Below are positions 8,025 to 16,517 of a stretch of DNA of 64,000 nucleotides, piece after piece (the stretch's first letter is position 1; each line of letters opens with the position of its first letter). A program made the position numbers and the translations under genes. The DNA is taken from the NCBI GenBank assembly GCA_002748355.1, contig PDSF01000039.1, positions 21,751-85,750 on the forward strand, read 5' to 3'. The notes beneath the pieces are model-generated. The model ran no database searches. It was not told the DNA's origin and saw only the letters and a program-made list of their open reading frames with translations. This stretch comes from Planctomycetota bacterium. Lineage in GTDB: Bacteria; Planctomycetota; UBA1135; GCA-002748355.

Positions 8025-9757
8025 CGAGCTTCGCCCTCACCCTCGACATAGACCCGTTCGCCGCCCACGTAGGTCGCGAGCACCTGCGTGCCCAAGATCG
8101 CCCCGGGCCGAACAGCAAAGAGGTTGCGGTCGACGATGGTCAGATCGCCCTCATAGCCCTTGGCGATGCGCCCGCGCACGCCCTCTTCATGGGCAGCATA
8201 GGCGGCCTCGCTGGTGAAGCCGGCCAAGGCGCGGCCCGGGTCCAGTTGCTGGTCGGGACGCAGAGCCGGCCCGCGAGGCTTGCGCGGCGAACAGGTCGTC
8301 ATCGCCGCGAAGAGGCCGTCAAAGATCGAAGCCGGCTCCACCGGGAAGTCGGAGCCGAAGGGCACATGCACCCCAGCCTCGAGCAGCGTGCGGAAGGCGT
8401 AGGCCCCCTTGACTCGCTCGGCACCGAGGCGGGTCGGCGCCCAAGGCATGTCGCTACTCAAGTGGGTCGGCTGCATGCTGGCCAGCACGCCCAGGCGAGC
8501 AAAGCGCGGCAGGTCCTGGAGACTGAGCACCTGCGCGTGCTCGATGCGCGGCCGCAGCGCCGCACGCTGCTCGGCCGTGAGTTCCTGCTCGTAGACATCG
8601 AGGACCATGCGGTTGGCACGATCGCCGATGGCGTGCACGCAGGGCTGGAGGCCCAAGGCAGCACAGCGGCGCACGATGCGTGCAAGCTCCTCGCGCTTGA
8701 GGGTGAGCAAGCCGAGGTTACCGGGCTCGTCGCTGTATTCGCTGAGTAGCGCCGCGCCCCGCGACCCCAGGGCCCCATCCGCATAGAGCTTGACCGCGCG
8801 GTAGCGCAGCCTGGCCCGGACTCCGGGATCCGAGACCGCAAGCGGTTCCCGGCCATAGCCCGGAGCCCCCCACATCGCATAGACCCCGAGCTTCCAGCGG
8901 CCCTGCCTTTCGAGCTCTTCGAGGATTCTCTTCTGAGCGAAACCGACCCCGGCATCATGCACCCGGGTGATGCCCAGTTCGAAGCAGTGCTGCTGCGCCA
9001 GCAAGAGGCGCCGCTCCAGGGCCCGGGCATCGACCCGCGGCAGCTGCCGCGAGATCAGAGACATGGCGTGGTCGACAAAGACTCCGCTCGGCTCGCCACC
9101 TGCCTTATGGAGGATCCTCCCTCCTTCGGGAGCCGGGGTCTTGGCGCCGATCCCGGCCCTTCGCATGGCCTCGGCATTGGCCAGCCCGGCATGACCATCG
9201 ATGCGCCGCAGCCAGACCGGTCGCCGCGGGAAGCGCTCGGAGAGACGATCATGGGTCGGCATCCGCTGCTCCGGCCAGAGGTTTTGATCCCAGCCCCGGC
9301 CCTCAAGCCAGGCCCCTTCCGGTAGCTGCGCCGCCGCCGCTTCGCAGCGACGCAGCAGCTCGTCATAGCTGCGCGCCCCGCGAAGGTTCACCGTCTCCAG
9401 CGACTTGCCCAGCCCAGCCAGGTGCCCGTGCGCGTCGCAGAGTCCGGGCAGGGCTCGTCCGCCCGGGTATTCGGAGATTCGCGTTTTGGCGCCGCGATAC
9501 TGCAGCGCGGCGACGCGCGTGGTCACGTCCACGATGCGGCCATCTCGGAGGATGATGGCGTTCAGCCCCGGCAGCACGCCCTTCGGCCCCAAGATCTCCC
9601 GAAGCAGCAAGATCTCGCTGGCCGGCTCAGGAACCTCTCCGAGCTCGGGGTCGCTGCCCGGTTCTCGCCCCCCATCGTAGAAACTGTCGCAAGCGAAGCT
9701 CAGAAGCAGGAAGCTGAGCAGCAGGAGGCGGGAGAGTAGCTGTGCAGGTGAGAGCAT
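8021..9757 (-). CDS. lipoprotein amidohydrolase, YtcJ type
   Basis: 578 residues from the ATG at 9757, chosen because it starts a signal sequence (MLSPAQLLSRLLLLSFLLLS) ending in a lipobox FAC; the open frame extends further upstream. The body is an amidohydrolase family 3 protein: metal-binding HxH in LCDAHGHLAG, GRGWDQNLWPE, a DGALGSRGAAL loop, HAIGDRANR and GSDFPVE. YtcJ-like enzymes hydrolyse amide or similar bonds in a metal-dependent TIM barrel. Lipid anchoring is less common in this family and implies periplasmic action. It overlaps larE by four bases and begins 79 bases after the nucleotidyltransferase stop. Confidence 0.85.
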   Translation of the reverse strand: MLSPAQLLSRLLLLSFLLLSFACDSFYDGGREPGSDPELGEVPEPASEILLLREILGPKGVLPGLNAIILRDGRIVDVTTRVAALQYRGAKTRISEYPGGRALPGLCDAHGHLAGLGKSLETVNLRGARSYDELLRRCEAAAAQLPEGAWLEGRGWDQNLWPEQRMPTHDRLSERFPRRPVWLRRIDGHAGLANAEAMRRAGIGAKTPAPEGGRILHKAGGEPSGVFVDHAMSLISRQLPRVDARALERRLLLAQQHCFELGITRVHDAGVGFAQKRILEELERQGRWKLGVYAMWGAPGYGREPLAVSDPGVRARLRYRAVKLYADGALGSRGAALLSEYSDEPGNLGLLTLKREELARIVRRCAALGLQPCVHAIGDRANRMVLDVYEQELTAEQRAALRPRIEHAQVLSLQDLPRFARLGVLASMQPTHLSSDMPWAPTRLGAERVKGAYAFRTLLEAGVHVPFGSDFPVEPASIFDGLFAAMTTCSPRKPRGPALRPDQQLDPGRALAGFTSEAAYAAHEEGVRGRIAKGYEGDLTIVDRNLFAVRPGAILGTQVLATYVGGERVYVEGEGEAR

Positions 9758-9836
9758 GCGGCGATCCTGGCCGCAGCTCGGGGCTCGGGCAAGCACCCAG
9801 AAGCGGAGCACTCTGCCGGCCGAAACCGGAAGCGCC

Positions 9837-10820
9837 TCAGCCCTGCTCCTCGTCGGCGAAGAGCGAAGCACAGTGCACCATGTCCTCGGGAGTCACGATC
9901 ATGCGCCGGACCGGCCCTTGCCGCGCGATCTTCGTGCCCGGGAAGATCAGGGCGTCGCTCACTTCGATCGGGTGCTCGATACGGACCCCATCCATGACCA
10001 CAGAGTTGTGGATGGAACAGCCCGCTGTCAGCTCGACATCCTCGCCAATGATCTTGTCCAAGCCCCGGGTCTGCAGATAGTGCAGATTGAGTTTCAGCAA
10101 GTCGCAGGGGAAGGAGAGGTTCAAGTCCTCGCGCACGACCTCGGCTGCTTCGACCCGCCAGCCGTCATCGATAAAGATCTGGATCGCGTCGGTGATCTCG
10201 TACTCGTCGCGCATGGCCGTGCGCGGCGTGCGCCGAACGGCGTCGAAGAAGGCCGGGCCAAAGGCATAGAGACCGCAACCCTTAAGGTCGGTTTGCGGGT
10301 GGCGCGGCTTCTCGATCACCCGCGACACGCGGCCGTCGACCTCGTCGACATGAACGACGAAGTTGCGCTGGATGGCCTGTGCATCGGACTCGCGCTTCAC
10401 CGCGAGCACCGCCGCGCACTCGTTGCGCTCCCCCGAGCCCAAACGCTTGACCATCTCGTCGAGCTTCTCGGTCTCGAAGAAGATGTCCCCGAGAAAGAGC
10501 AGGAAGGGCCGCTGCACCTGCCGCTCGAGGCGGCCGAGAGCGTGGGCGATGCCCAGGGTCTCTTCCTGCTCAGCGTAGTGCAGACGCACACCTAGATCGG
10601 AGCCATCTCCAAGGGTGCGCACGATTTCATAGCCCAGATGCCCAATTACGACGACGATCTCGGTAATACCGAGATCGCGTATCGCCTCGATCTGATGGAT
10701 CAGGAGCGGCTTGCCGCCGATCGGCAGGATCGGCTTGGGAAAGCGTTCGGAAAAAGGGAGCATGCGGGTCCCCTTGCCAGCGGCAAGGATGACCCCCATC
10801 AGATCAGAAGCCTGGGCCAT
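9837..10820 (-). CDS. sugar-phosphate nucleotidyltransferase
   Basis: 327 residues. The N-terminal signature GVILAAGKGTRM with FPKPILPIGGKPLL identifies the RmlA/GalU-type nucleotidyltransferase family that makes NDP-sugars from a sugar 1-phosphate and NTP. LFLGDIFF is the usual metal-binding Asp segment. The C-terminus (VVMDGVRIEHPIEVSDALIFPGTKI) resembles the short left-handed beta-helix that follows the catalytic domain in thymidylyltransferase-like proteins. The substrate cannot be told from sequence. The start may be this ATG or the one seven codons later. It lies 16 bases after the FG-GAP gene, in an apparent operon. Confidence 0.85.
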   Translation of the reverse strand: MAQASDLMGVILAAGKGTRMLPFSERFPKPILPIGGKPLLIHQIEAIRDLGITEIVVVIGHLGYEIVRTLGDGSDLGVRLHYAEQEETLGIAHALGRLERQVQRPFLLFLGDIFFETEKLDEMVKRLGSGERNECAAVLAVKRESDAQAIQRNFVVHVDEVDGRVSRVIEKPRHPQTDLKGCGLYAFGPAFFDAVRRTPRTAMRDEYEITDAIQIFIDDGWRVEAAEVVREDLNLSFPCDLLKLNLHYLQTRGLDKIIGEDVELTAGCSIHNSVVMDGVRIEHPIEVSDALIFPGTKIARQGPVRRMIVTPEDMVHCASLFADEEQG

Positions 10821-10836
10821 GGGCTCGATTCGCTGC

Positions 10837-13068
10837 TTACTTGGAGCGGTTCAGGTAGAGACCGATACGGTTGGCGAAGAAGCTCGCGACCACGAAGTCG
10901 GGAAGCCCATCGCCATTGACATCGCCGAGGTCGGCGGACACTGCTCCCCAAGTACCGGGGAAGCGCTTCGCAATCGGGAAGCCGCCACTGCCGTCGCCGA
11001 GGAGGACGTAGAAATCGGCACTGTCGGCGTTGGAAACCAGGATGTCGCTCTTGCGATCGCCATCAAGGTCGCGTGCCAGCAAGGCCGTGGGCCCCTTTCC
11101 AACCTTCAACGGCTTGCTCGACCAGCTGTCGATCGCCTGCGAAAGGAAGAGGGTCAGCTGATTGCTGCTGAGGTTGCTAACAACGAGGTCCTCGCTGCCG
11201 TTGCCATCAAAGTCCGCCTTGCGTAGGTAGTTGGGCGAAGGCCCCGTCGGCAGCTCCGTGGCTACCGAGAACTGGCCGGCACCATCACCGCGAAGAACGG
11301 TGACGTACGCGGCCTTGAAGCGCGAAACCGCAGCATCGGTGATCCCGTCACTGTTGAAGTCGCCCGTCACCAAGCTCAGCGGTCCCCCTTGGATCGCGAT
11401 CTCAAAGGGGGTCGGCTGGAAGCCGAAGCCCGTGCGCAAGCCGTAGAGCACGAGGACGCGATCGCCACCGTAATCGGCAACCATGAGGTCGAGGGCCCCA
11501 TCTCGATTCGCATCGAGGCTGGCAATCTCGAAGGGCCCAGTGCCCACCTTCAAGGGAGGCTTCGTAGCGGCCGGCCACAGCTCAAAGTTGATGGCTTTGC
11601 TGCGGCTGCGATTGAGCAGGAGACGTAGGCCGCCACTCACCGCGACCGCGACATCTTGGCGGCCATCCCGGTCAAAATCGCCCTTACTCATGTGGCCAGG
11701 CAGAGCCCCAACCTGGCTTTCGAAGACCTTCTGAGCGAATCGGCCGTCGGCGCCACCGGGCAGAACCGTGACGAGGGAAGCCAAGCGATCGCTGACCATC
11801 GTGTCGGCGAAGCCATCTCCATCGAAGTCCTCGGCCACGGTAAAGCTGGGGGCCTGGTGCCCCGTGCTGAAGTGCTCGGAACCGACCAGACCCTTGGCAC
11901 CAAGCCCGCGGATCCAGGAAAGGCGCATCGAATCGAGACCCGAGGCCAAGACGTCGAGATGCCCATCGTTGTCCAGGTCGACGATACGGGTCATGGTCGG
12001 CAGGCCAGTGGTGCCAAACTGCCGCTCAGGCGCAAAACCGCCCTTACCATCGCCCTTCAAAAAGCCGATCGACGCGCGGTCGAGATAGCTCAGCACCGCG
12101 TCAGGGTTGCCGTCGGCATCGATGTCGGCCACCGAGACGTGCACTGGGTGGCCATCGCCGGGCGCAGCTTTCGCGGCCGCAAAGCCGCCCTTGCCGTCAC
12201 CTTGCAGGGTGAGCAAGGAACCGCAGCCATAGCAGGCCACGAGGAGGTCCAGCTTGGCATCCTTGTCCATGTCGGCAAAGGCGATGCTCAATGTCCCCTT
12301 GCCACTCGTCGCCACAGCGCGAGTCGGGGTCGTCGCGGGTCCCTGCTTGCTGCCGGCATAGATCAGGACCTCGTTGGTCTCGCCATTGGCGACGGCGAGC
12401 TCGGGGAAGCCATCCCCATCCAGATCCGCGGAAGCCATGCCAGCCAAGAAACCCTTGCTCGAGGTCTGCAGGTCCACCGCTGCTGCGAAGCCCTGTTTCT
12501 CAGCGCGGAAGAATCGCAAGCTGAGGGAAGTGCTCAGGCCGGCAACGAGATCCACCTTCCCATCGCCATTCGCATCGTAGGCGAGGAGTTCGCCGAGAGC
12601 GGAGCCGACGGTAAGCGGGTTCGCATCCTCGGTGAACTTGCCGCTGCCGTCGTTGCGCCAGACGTGAACCCGCTGGAGGCTGGGGAAGGCAACGGCGAAG
12701 TCGAGGTCCATATCGCCATCGAAGTCCCCGGCGACGACCTGGGTAGGCTCGCCGTTTTTTTGGAAGACCGAAGTCTGCTGGCTCGCAAAGCTGCCGGGGC
12801 TAGCGGCGGCGAGAAAGACCACGCGCTGGTCGATCAGGGACGTGGTCAACAGATCCAAGGAGCCATTACCGCTGAAGTCGCCGAGCACAAAGCTTCGCAA
12901 CCCTTCGACCCCAACGGCGATTTCCTGGCGAGACTGAAAAACGACCTCCTGAAGCTTGGTCGAGCCGCCAGAGGTTCCTGTCCCGCTTCCAGAGCTGCCG
13001 CGCGAGCAGGACGTTGAAAACAGGAGGCCAATACTAAGAAGGACAGAAGCAATCAAGCGGATGAGCAT
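10837..13068 (-). CDS. FG-GAP/VCBS-repeat lipoprotein
   Basis: 743 residues from the ATG at 13068, preceded by GGAGGAACG; an upstream ATG at 13092 would overlap that site. A signal sequence ends in FSTSC, then a Gly/Ser linker. The rest is about 14 repeats, each with a calcium-type Asp loop such as DFDGDMDLDFAV, DANGDGKVDLVAG, DLDGDGFPELAVAN, DIDADGNPDAVLS, DLDNDGHLDVLAS and DVNGDGLPDFVVA. FG-GAP repeats fold as beta-propeller blades, so two seven-bladed propellers fit the count. Such proteins bind glycans or protein partners on the cell surface or in the periplasm. The ligand is unknown. Confidence 0.9.
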   Translation of the reverse strand: MLIRLIASVLLSIGLLFSTSCSRGSSGSGTGTSGGSTKLQEVVFQSRQEIAVGVEGLRSFVLGDFSGNGSLDLLTTSLIDQRVVFLAAASPGSFASQQTSVFQKNGEPTQVVAGDFDGDMDLDFAVAFPSLQRVHVWRNDGSGKFTEDANPLTVGSALGELLAYDANGDGKVDLVAGLSTSLSLRFFRAEKQGFAAAVDLQTSSKGFLAGMASADLDGDGFPELAVANGETNEVLIYAGSKQGPATTPTRAVATSGKGTLSIAFADMDKDAKLDLLVACYGCGSLLTLQGDGKGGFAAAKAAPGDGHPVHVSVADIDADGNPDAVLSYLDRASIGFLKGDGKGGFAPERQFGTTGLPTMTRIVDLDNDGHLDVLASGLDSMRLSWIRGLGAKGLVGSEHFSTGHQAPSFTVAEDFDGDGFADTMVSDRLASLVTVLPGGADGRFAQKVFESQVGALPGHMSKGDFDRDGRQDVAVAVSGGLRLLLNRSRSKAINFELWPAATKPPLKVGTGPFEIASLDANRDGALDLMVADYGGDRVLVLYGLRTGFGFQPTPFEIAIQGGPLSLVTGDFNSDGITDAAVSRFKAAYVTVLRGDGAGQFSVATELPTGPSPNYLRKADFDGNGSEDLVVSNLSSNQLTLFLSQAIDSWSSKPLKVGKGPTALLARDLDGDRKSDILVSNADSADFYVLLGDGSGGFPIAKRFPGTWGAVSADLGDVNGDGLPDFVVASFFANRIGLYLNRSK

Positions 13069-13230
13069 CGGGAGCGTTCCTCCGAAGAGCATAGGGCTAA
13101 GGAACCCGAGGCAACTTGGCCTCAGATTTTTCCCAATACAAGCCTATCCCATCCTCGGCTAGGGGGAACACCCGCTCTGCGCTTCTCTTGAAGACCCGAT
13201 GAGAACGGGGCGACGGGCCGCCGACAAGGC

Positions 13231-14349
13231 CTACTCACTCTCGTCGGCTAGTTGAAGAATTGGCGGCATCACAAACTCAATCACGATCTGCTTGACGATG
13301 ATGGTCAAGGGGATTGCTACAAGGACGCCGAAAAAGCCAAGCACCGCGCCCCATATTAAGACGCTGACCAGCATCGTCACCGGATGCATGTCGATCTTTT
13401 CCGACAAGATCCAGGGGTAGAGAAGGTAGCCCTCGATGGCCTCCGCGACCCCAAAGACAGCCGCGATCCCGATCAACATGCCGATGTCGCCATTCTGATC
13501 GACGAGGACCAGGATCACGGAAACCAGGACCCCAAGCGCTGCACCGATGAAGGGGAGGATGGAGAGCAGCCCGGACAACATGCCGATCAAGAAGGCGTAG
13601 GGAATCCCGGTCAGCTGCAGACCCGCCGCCGTGAGCAAGCCCTTGATGACAGCAATCATGATGCGCCCACGTAGGAAGGCGGCGAGGCCGGTATGGATCC
13701 GCTGCACCGACTCGATCACCCGGCGGCGGTAGCGACCGGGAAGGTGCCGCTTGATCCAGTGAACGATGCTCGGCCAATCCAGCATGAAATAGAACAGGTA
13801 GATCGGAACAAGAACCAGGATCGACAGCACGTTGACGATGGTCAGGATCCCTTCGCCAGCGCTCTCGATGAAGGACACGGTCCCCTTCATCGTCTCTTGG
13901 ATCGACTCTGGGCTCAGGCGTTCTCGCAGGTCATCCAGGAGCACTCTCCGCTCATCGCTGTCGAAGAACTCTGGAAACTGCACTTGCAGGAAGTCGGAAA
14001 CCCGGTCCCCCAGTCCGAGCAGAAAGCCCGGCTGATACTGCGGATGGCCCACCGTTTCGCGCCCGAAGGCGGCGTAGTAGAGCTCTGTGCCCTGATCAAT
14101 CAGAAACCAGATCGCGAGCCCACCCACGCCGACGAAGAGCACGAAGACGACAAAGACCGCCATCGGCCGCGAGAGCTTGATCGCGTTGAGCCTGCGGACC
14201 AGCGGGTCCAAGACGTAGGCCAGGGCCAGGGCCAGTAGCACCGGCCCAATAATCGAACGCAGCCAATACCCGAGCAGCAGGATCACGACGGCCGTGATGA
14301 CCGCGAAGACCACGACCTTGCGTCGCTCTGCTCCCTCGAGGCGTGTCAT
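13231..14349 (-). CDS. AI-2E family transporter (PerM/UPF0118)
   Basis: 372 residues with about eight membrane segments, of which the first (VVVFAVITAVVILLLGYWL) is near the N-terminus. The order fits the family: two or three helices, a soluble insert with amphipathic helices (about 90-160), then a five-helix bundle with the conserved region GIPYAFLIGMLSGLLSILPF and IGAALG. Family members include TqsA (AI-2 export) and Na+/H+ antiporters, so the substrate is not predictable. It starts 25 bases after the Minf_1886 gene, suggesting one transcript. Confidence 0.9.
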   Translation of the reverse strand: MTRLEGAERRKVVVFAVITAVVILLLGYWLRSIIGPVLLALALAYVLDPLVRRLNAIKLSRPMAVFVVFVLFVGVGGLAIWFLIDQGTELYYAAFGRETVGHPQYQPGFLLGLGDRVSDFLQVQFPEFFDSDERRVLLDDLRERLSPESIQETMKGTVSFIESAGEGILTIVNVLSILVLVPIYLFYFMLDWPSIVHWIKRHLPGRYRRRVIESVQRIHTGLAAFLRGRIMIAVIKGLLTAAGLQLTGIPYAFLIGMLSGLLSILPFIGAALGVLVSVILVLVDQNGDIGMLIGIAAVFGVAEAIEGYLLYPWILSEKIDMHPVTMLVSVLIWGAVLGFFGVLVAIPLTIIVKQIVIEFVMPPILQLADESE

Positions 14350-14374
14350 GCGGGAAGCCCTAATCCCTCGCTAC

Positions 14375-14761
14375 TCACTCCCACGGAACACGCATCCGAT
14401 ACTCGGTCTCGAACTCGCGCTCAAAGTCATAGCCGTTCTCGAAGTCCTCGAGGCGATCCTGGGGTCGGCGCTGGAGTAGGCCATGGGAGATGAGATTGAA
14501 GACCACCTGACCGAAGTCCTCGGTGTCTGTGATGCCCCACTGCCGAAAAACCTCTCGCGCCATCAAGCCGTAGCGGTCGCGGGCAAGATCCCTGATACCT
14601 GCGAGGAGTTCACGCCCGCCAATGTGCTTATCCCTGCGTCCTGCCGAGTAGTGCCTGACCGTGTAGTCCAGGGCCTCCAGCACGAAGAAGTAGGCATTTT
14701 TCTCGTAGCGCGGGTCCCGCTCCCGGATCCCCGCAATCGATGCTTCCAGGCGATTGCTCAT
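14375..14761 (-). CDS. Minf_1886 family protein
   Basis: 128 residues from the ATG at 14761; a GTG eight codons upstream is possible. The sequence RDPRYEKNAYFFVLEALDY, then HIGGRELLAGIRDLARDRYG and VFRQWGITDTEDFGQVVFNL, is characteristic of a conserved protein found mainly in Planctomycetes and Verrucomicrobia (TIGR04138 type). The function is unknown. Its presence is one of the better taxonomic clues in the window. It stands 25 bases before the AI-2E transporter gene on the same strand. Confidence 0.8.
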   Translation of the reverse strand: MSNRLEASIAGIRERDPRYEKNAYFFVLEALDYTVRHYSAGRRDKHIGGRELLAGIRDLARDRYGLMAREVFRQWGITDTEDFGQVVFNLISHGLLQRRPQDRLEDFENGYDFEREFETEYRMRVPWE

Positions 14762-14883
14762 GACTCTCGCTTCCTCGTCCTCCACGGATTTCCGGTCCGC
14801 AGAGCCTCATTCCATCCTGCTTAGAGATCGGCCCATGACATCGCCACATTAAGGACTTTCTCCAAAAGCGCGGCGAGCAGCCC

Positions 14884-15819
14884 CTAGCTCGTCCCCCGGA
14901 GCTGGTCCCACAGCCCCCGGAGAACCAGCTCGGCCCCCAGCCCTCGCGCCAACTGCCTTCCTGCGTCCAGGAAGGCGGCAACACGGGACCAGGCCTCGGG
15001 ATCACCTTGATGAGCCTCTTCTCGGGCAAAAACTAGGGCCAAAGCCAAGGCGCGCTCAGCGCGCAGCCGCCGGGCCTGCCGAAGCCCTTCGTCCCCGGAC
15101 GCCAGGGACTCGAAAAGCTCCCTGAGCCAGGGCTCAACCCCGCCTTGCCCGGACTTCAGCGCCGCGTATCGCCGCTCCCAGTCTTCGAGCCCCTCCGCAT
15201 GCAAGGACTTGGCCCGTCCAAGGCTCCCCTGGCTCACCTCGGCCAGGCGCTGCGCTGCCCCGGCCTCCAGCCCCAGCTCGCTGCGCAATAGCTCGGCAAG
15301 CTCGGCGCTGGCCAAAGCCGGCACTGCCAGGCGCTGGACACGGCTGCGCACGGTGTCGAGGAGGAGTTCTGGACGGCTGGTGGTCAAGAGAAGCCAGCGC
15401 CGCTGCTCCGGCTCTTCCAAGGTCTTGAGCAGGGCGTTCTGACCTTCTCGCCCCAGTTCATCGACATCCTCGAGAATCGCCACCCGTCCCTGCCCCTCAA
15501 GCTCGGCCCGGGCGAAGAGGGCCAACAGCTCGCGCACCTGCTCGACCGGGATCTGCGTTTTGCCCTGCGGCCGGCGCAGGATCTGGACATCACTATGCTG
15601 GCCGCGCTCGACGCGCAGGCACGGCCCACATTCGCCGCAGCCCAGGGGTAGCTCCCGTTTGCGCTCGCAGAGAAGAGCCCGAGCGAGAAAGCGGGCCAGG
15701 CTGCGCTTACCAACGCCCACGGCTCCGGTGAGCAATAGCGCGTGATGCAAACGACGCTGGCCGAGATCCGCCTCAAGCCGGCGGCGCAGGTCCTCGAGGC
15801 CGACGAAGGGCCAGCTCAT
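14884..15819 (-). CDS. holB: DNA polymerase III subunit delta'
   Basis: 311 residues. Clamp-loader AAA+ features: Walker A GAVGVGKRS, zinc-binding Cys cluster CGECGPCLRV, ILEDVDELGREGQNALLKTLEEP and the sensor region LLLTTSRPELLLDTVRSR. Delta' works with delta and tau/gamma to load the sliding clamp. The first four bases overlap the end of tmk (ATGA), so the two are translationally coupled; the tmk-holB pairing is common in bacteria. The SRV/SRC-type Arg finger motif is seen as RSRVQRL. Confidence 0.9.
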   Translation of the reverse strand: MSWPFVGLEDLRRRLEADLGQRRLHHALLLTGAVGVGKRSLARFLARALLCERKRELPLGCGECGPCLRVERGQHSDVQILRRPQGKTQIPVEQVRELLALFARAELEGQGRVAILEDVDELGREGQNALLKTLEEPEQRRWLLLTTSRPELLLDTVRSRVQRLAVPALASAELAELLRSELGLEAGAAQRLAEVSQGSLGRAKSLHAEGLEDWERRYAALKSGQGGVEPWLRELFESLASGDEGLRQARRLRAERALALALVFAREEAHQGDPEAWSRVAAFLDAGRQLARGLGAELVLRGLWDQLRGTS

Positions 15820-16517
15820 CCCGGGCCTCCGCTCTGCAGTTCATCGAAGGCAGCAAGGCAGCGGCTAGCCACCACTTCGATCTCTGGGCGGGCATCGATT
15901 CGGCGCACGAGCTCCGGACGCTGCTCGGCCAGTTGCCGGAAGCCGCTCGCCACCCGCGACAAGAAGGCCTCCCCCCGCGCCTCCATGGCGTCCACCGCGC
16001 TGCCATCCCCAAGACTCCGCGCTCCTCGCCGCTGCCTGGCCTCGGCATCGGGCAAATCAAGCAGGAAGATCGCATCGGGCCAGCATCCCTCGTGCACGGC
16101 CCGCGTCCATTCCTCGAGTCGCGCCAGCGGGAGCCCAGTCCCCGGCGCCGCAGCCAAGCCCTGGTAGACCCAGGTAGAGAGGAAGCTCCTGTCGAGCAAG
16201 ACGTGACGACCGGCGGCCAGCTCGGGGACGATGCGCTCCAGCACGAGCTGGCGACGACTCGCCGAAAACAGCAAGGCTTCGAGCAGCGGGTCGCGAGCGA
16301 GCCCCTCCTGGTGAAGAAGCAGGGATCGGATTTTGTTGCCAACCCGCGTGCCGCCAGGCTCCTGCAAGACGATGCAGTCCTCACCGCGCTGCTTGAGCAG
16401 CTCGGCAACCCGGGCGCAGGCCACGGACTTGCCGGCGCCATCGACCCCCTCGAAAGCCACGAGAAGGGGGCCCCCCTTCCTAACGGCTCCGACCTCTTCA
16501 GCCGCGGAAAGCTCCAT
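15816..16517 (-). CDS. tmk: thymidylate kinase
   Basis: 233 residues. It phosphorylates dTMP to dTDP. The P-loop FEGVDGAGKS, the substrate segment LQEPGGTRVGNKIRSLLL, LLFSASRRQ and VLLDRSFLSTWVYQG are family hallmarks. A 16-residue N-terminal extension precedes the usual start. It shares one base with the stop of the dnaA-like gene (TGATG) and four with holB, so the three genes are tightly coupled. Confidence 0.92.
   Translation of the reverse strand: MELSAAEEVGAVRKGGPLLVAFEGVDGAGKSVACARVAELLKQRGEDCIVLQEPGGTRVGNKIRSLLLHQEGLARDPLLEALLFSASRRQLVLERIVPELAAGRHVLLDRSFLSTWVYQGLAAAPGTGLPLARLEEWTRAVHEGCWPDAIFLLDLPDAEARQRRGARSLGDGSAVDAMEARGEAFLSRVASGFRQLAEQRPELVRRIDARPEIEVVASRCLAAFDELQSGGPG

Noticed and set aside
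11656..13017. 453-codon open frame on the plus strand opposite the FG-GAP gene
   Set aside because: The repeated Asp loops of the minus-strand protein are clear family matches; the plus frame is an antisense artefact of the repetitive GC-rich sequence.
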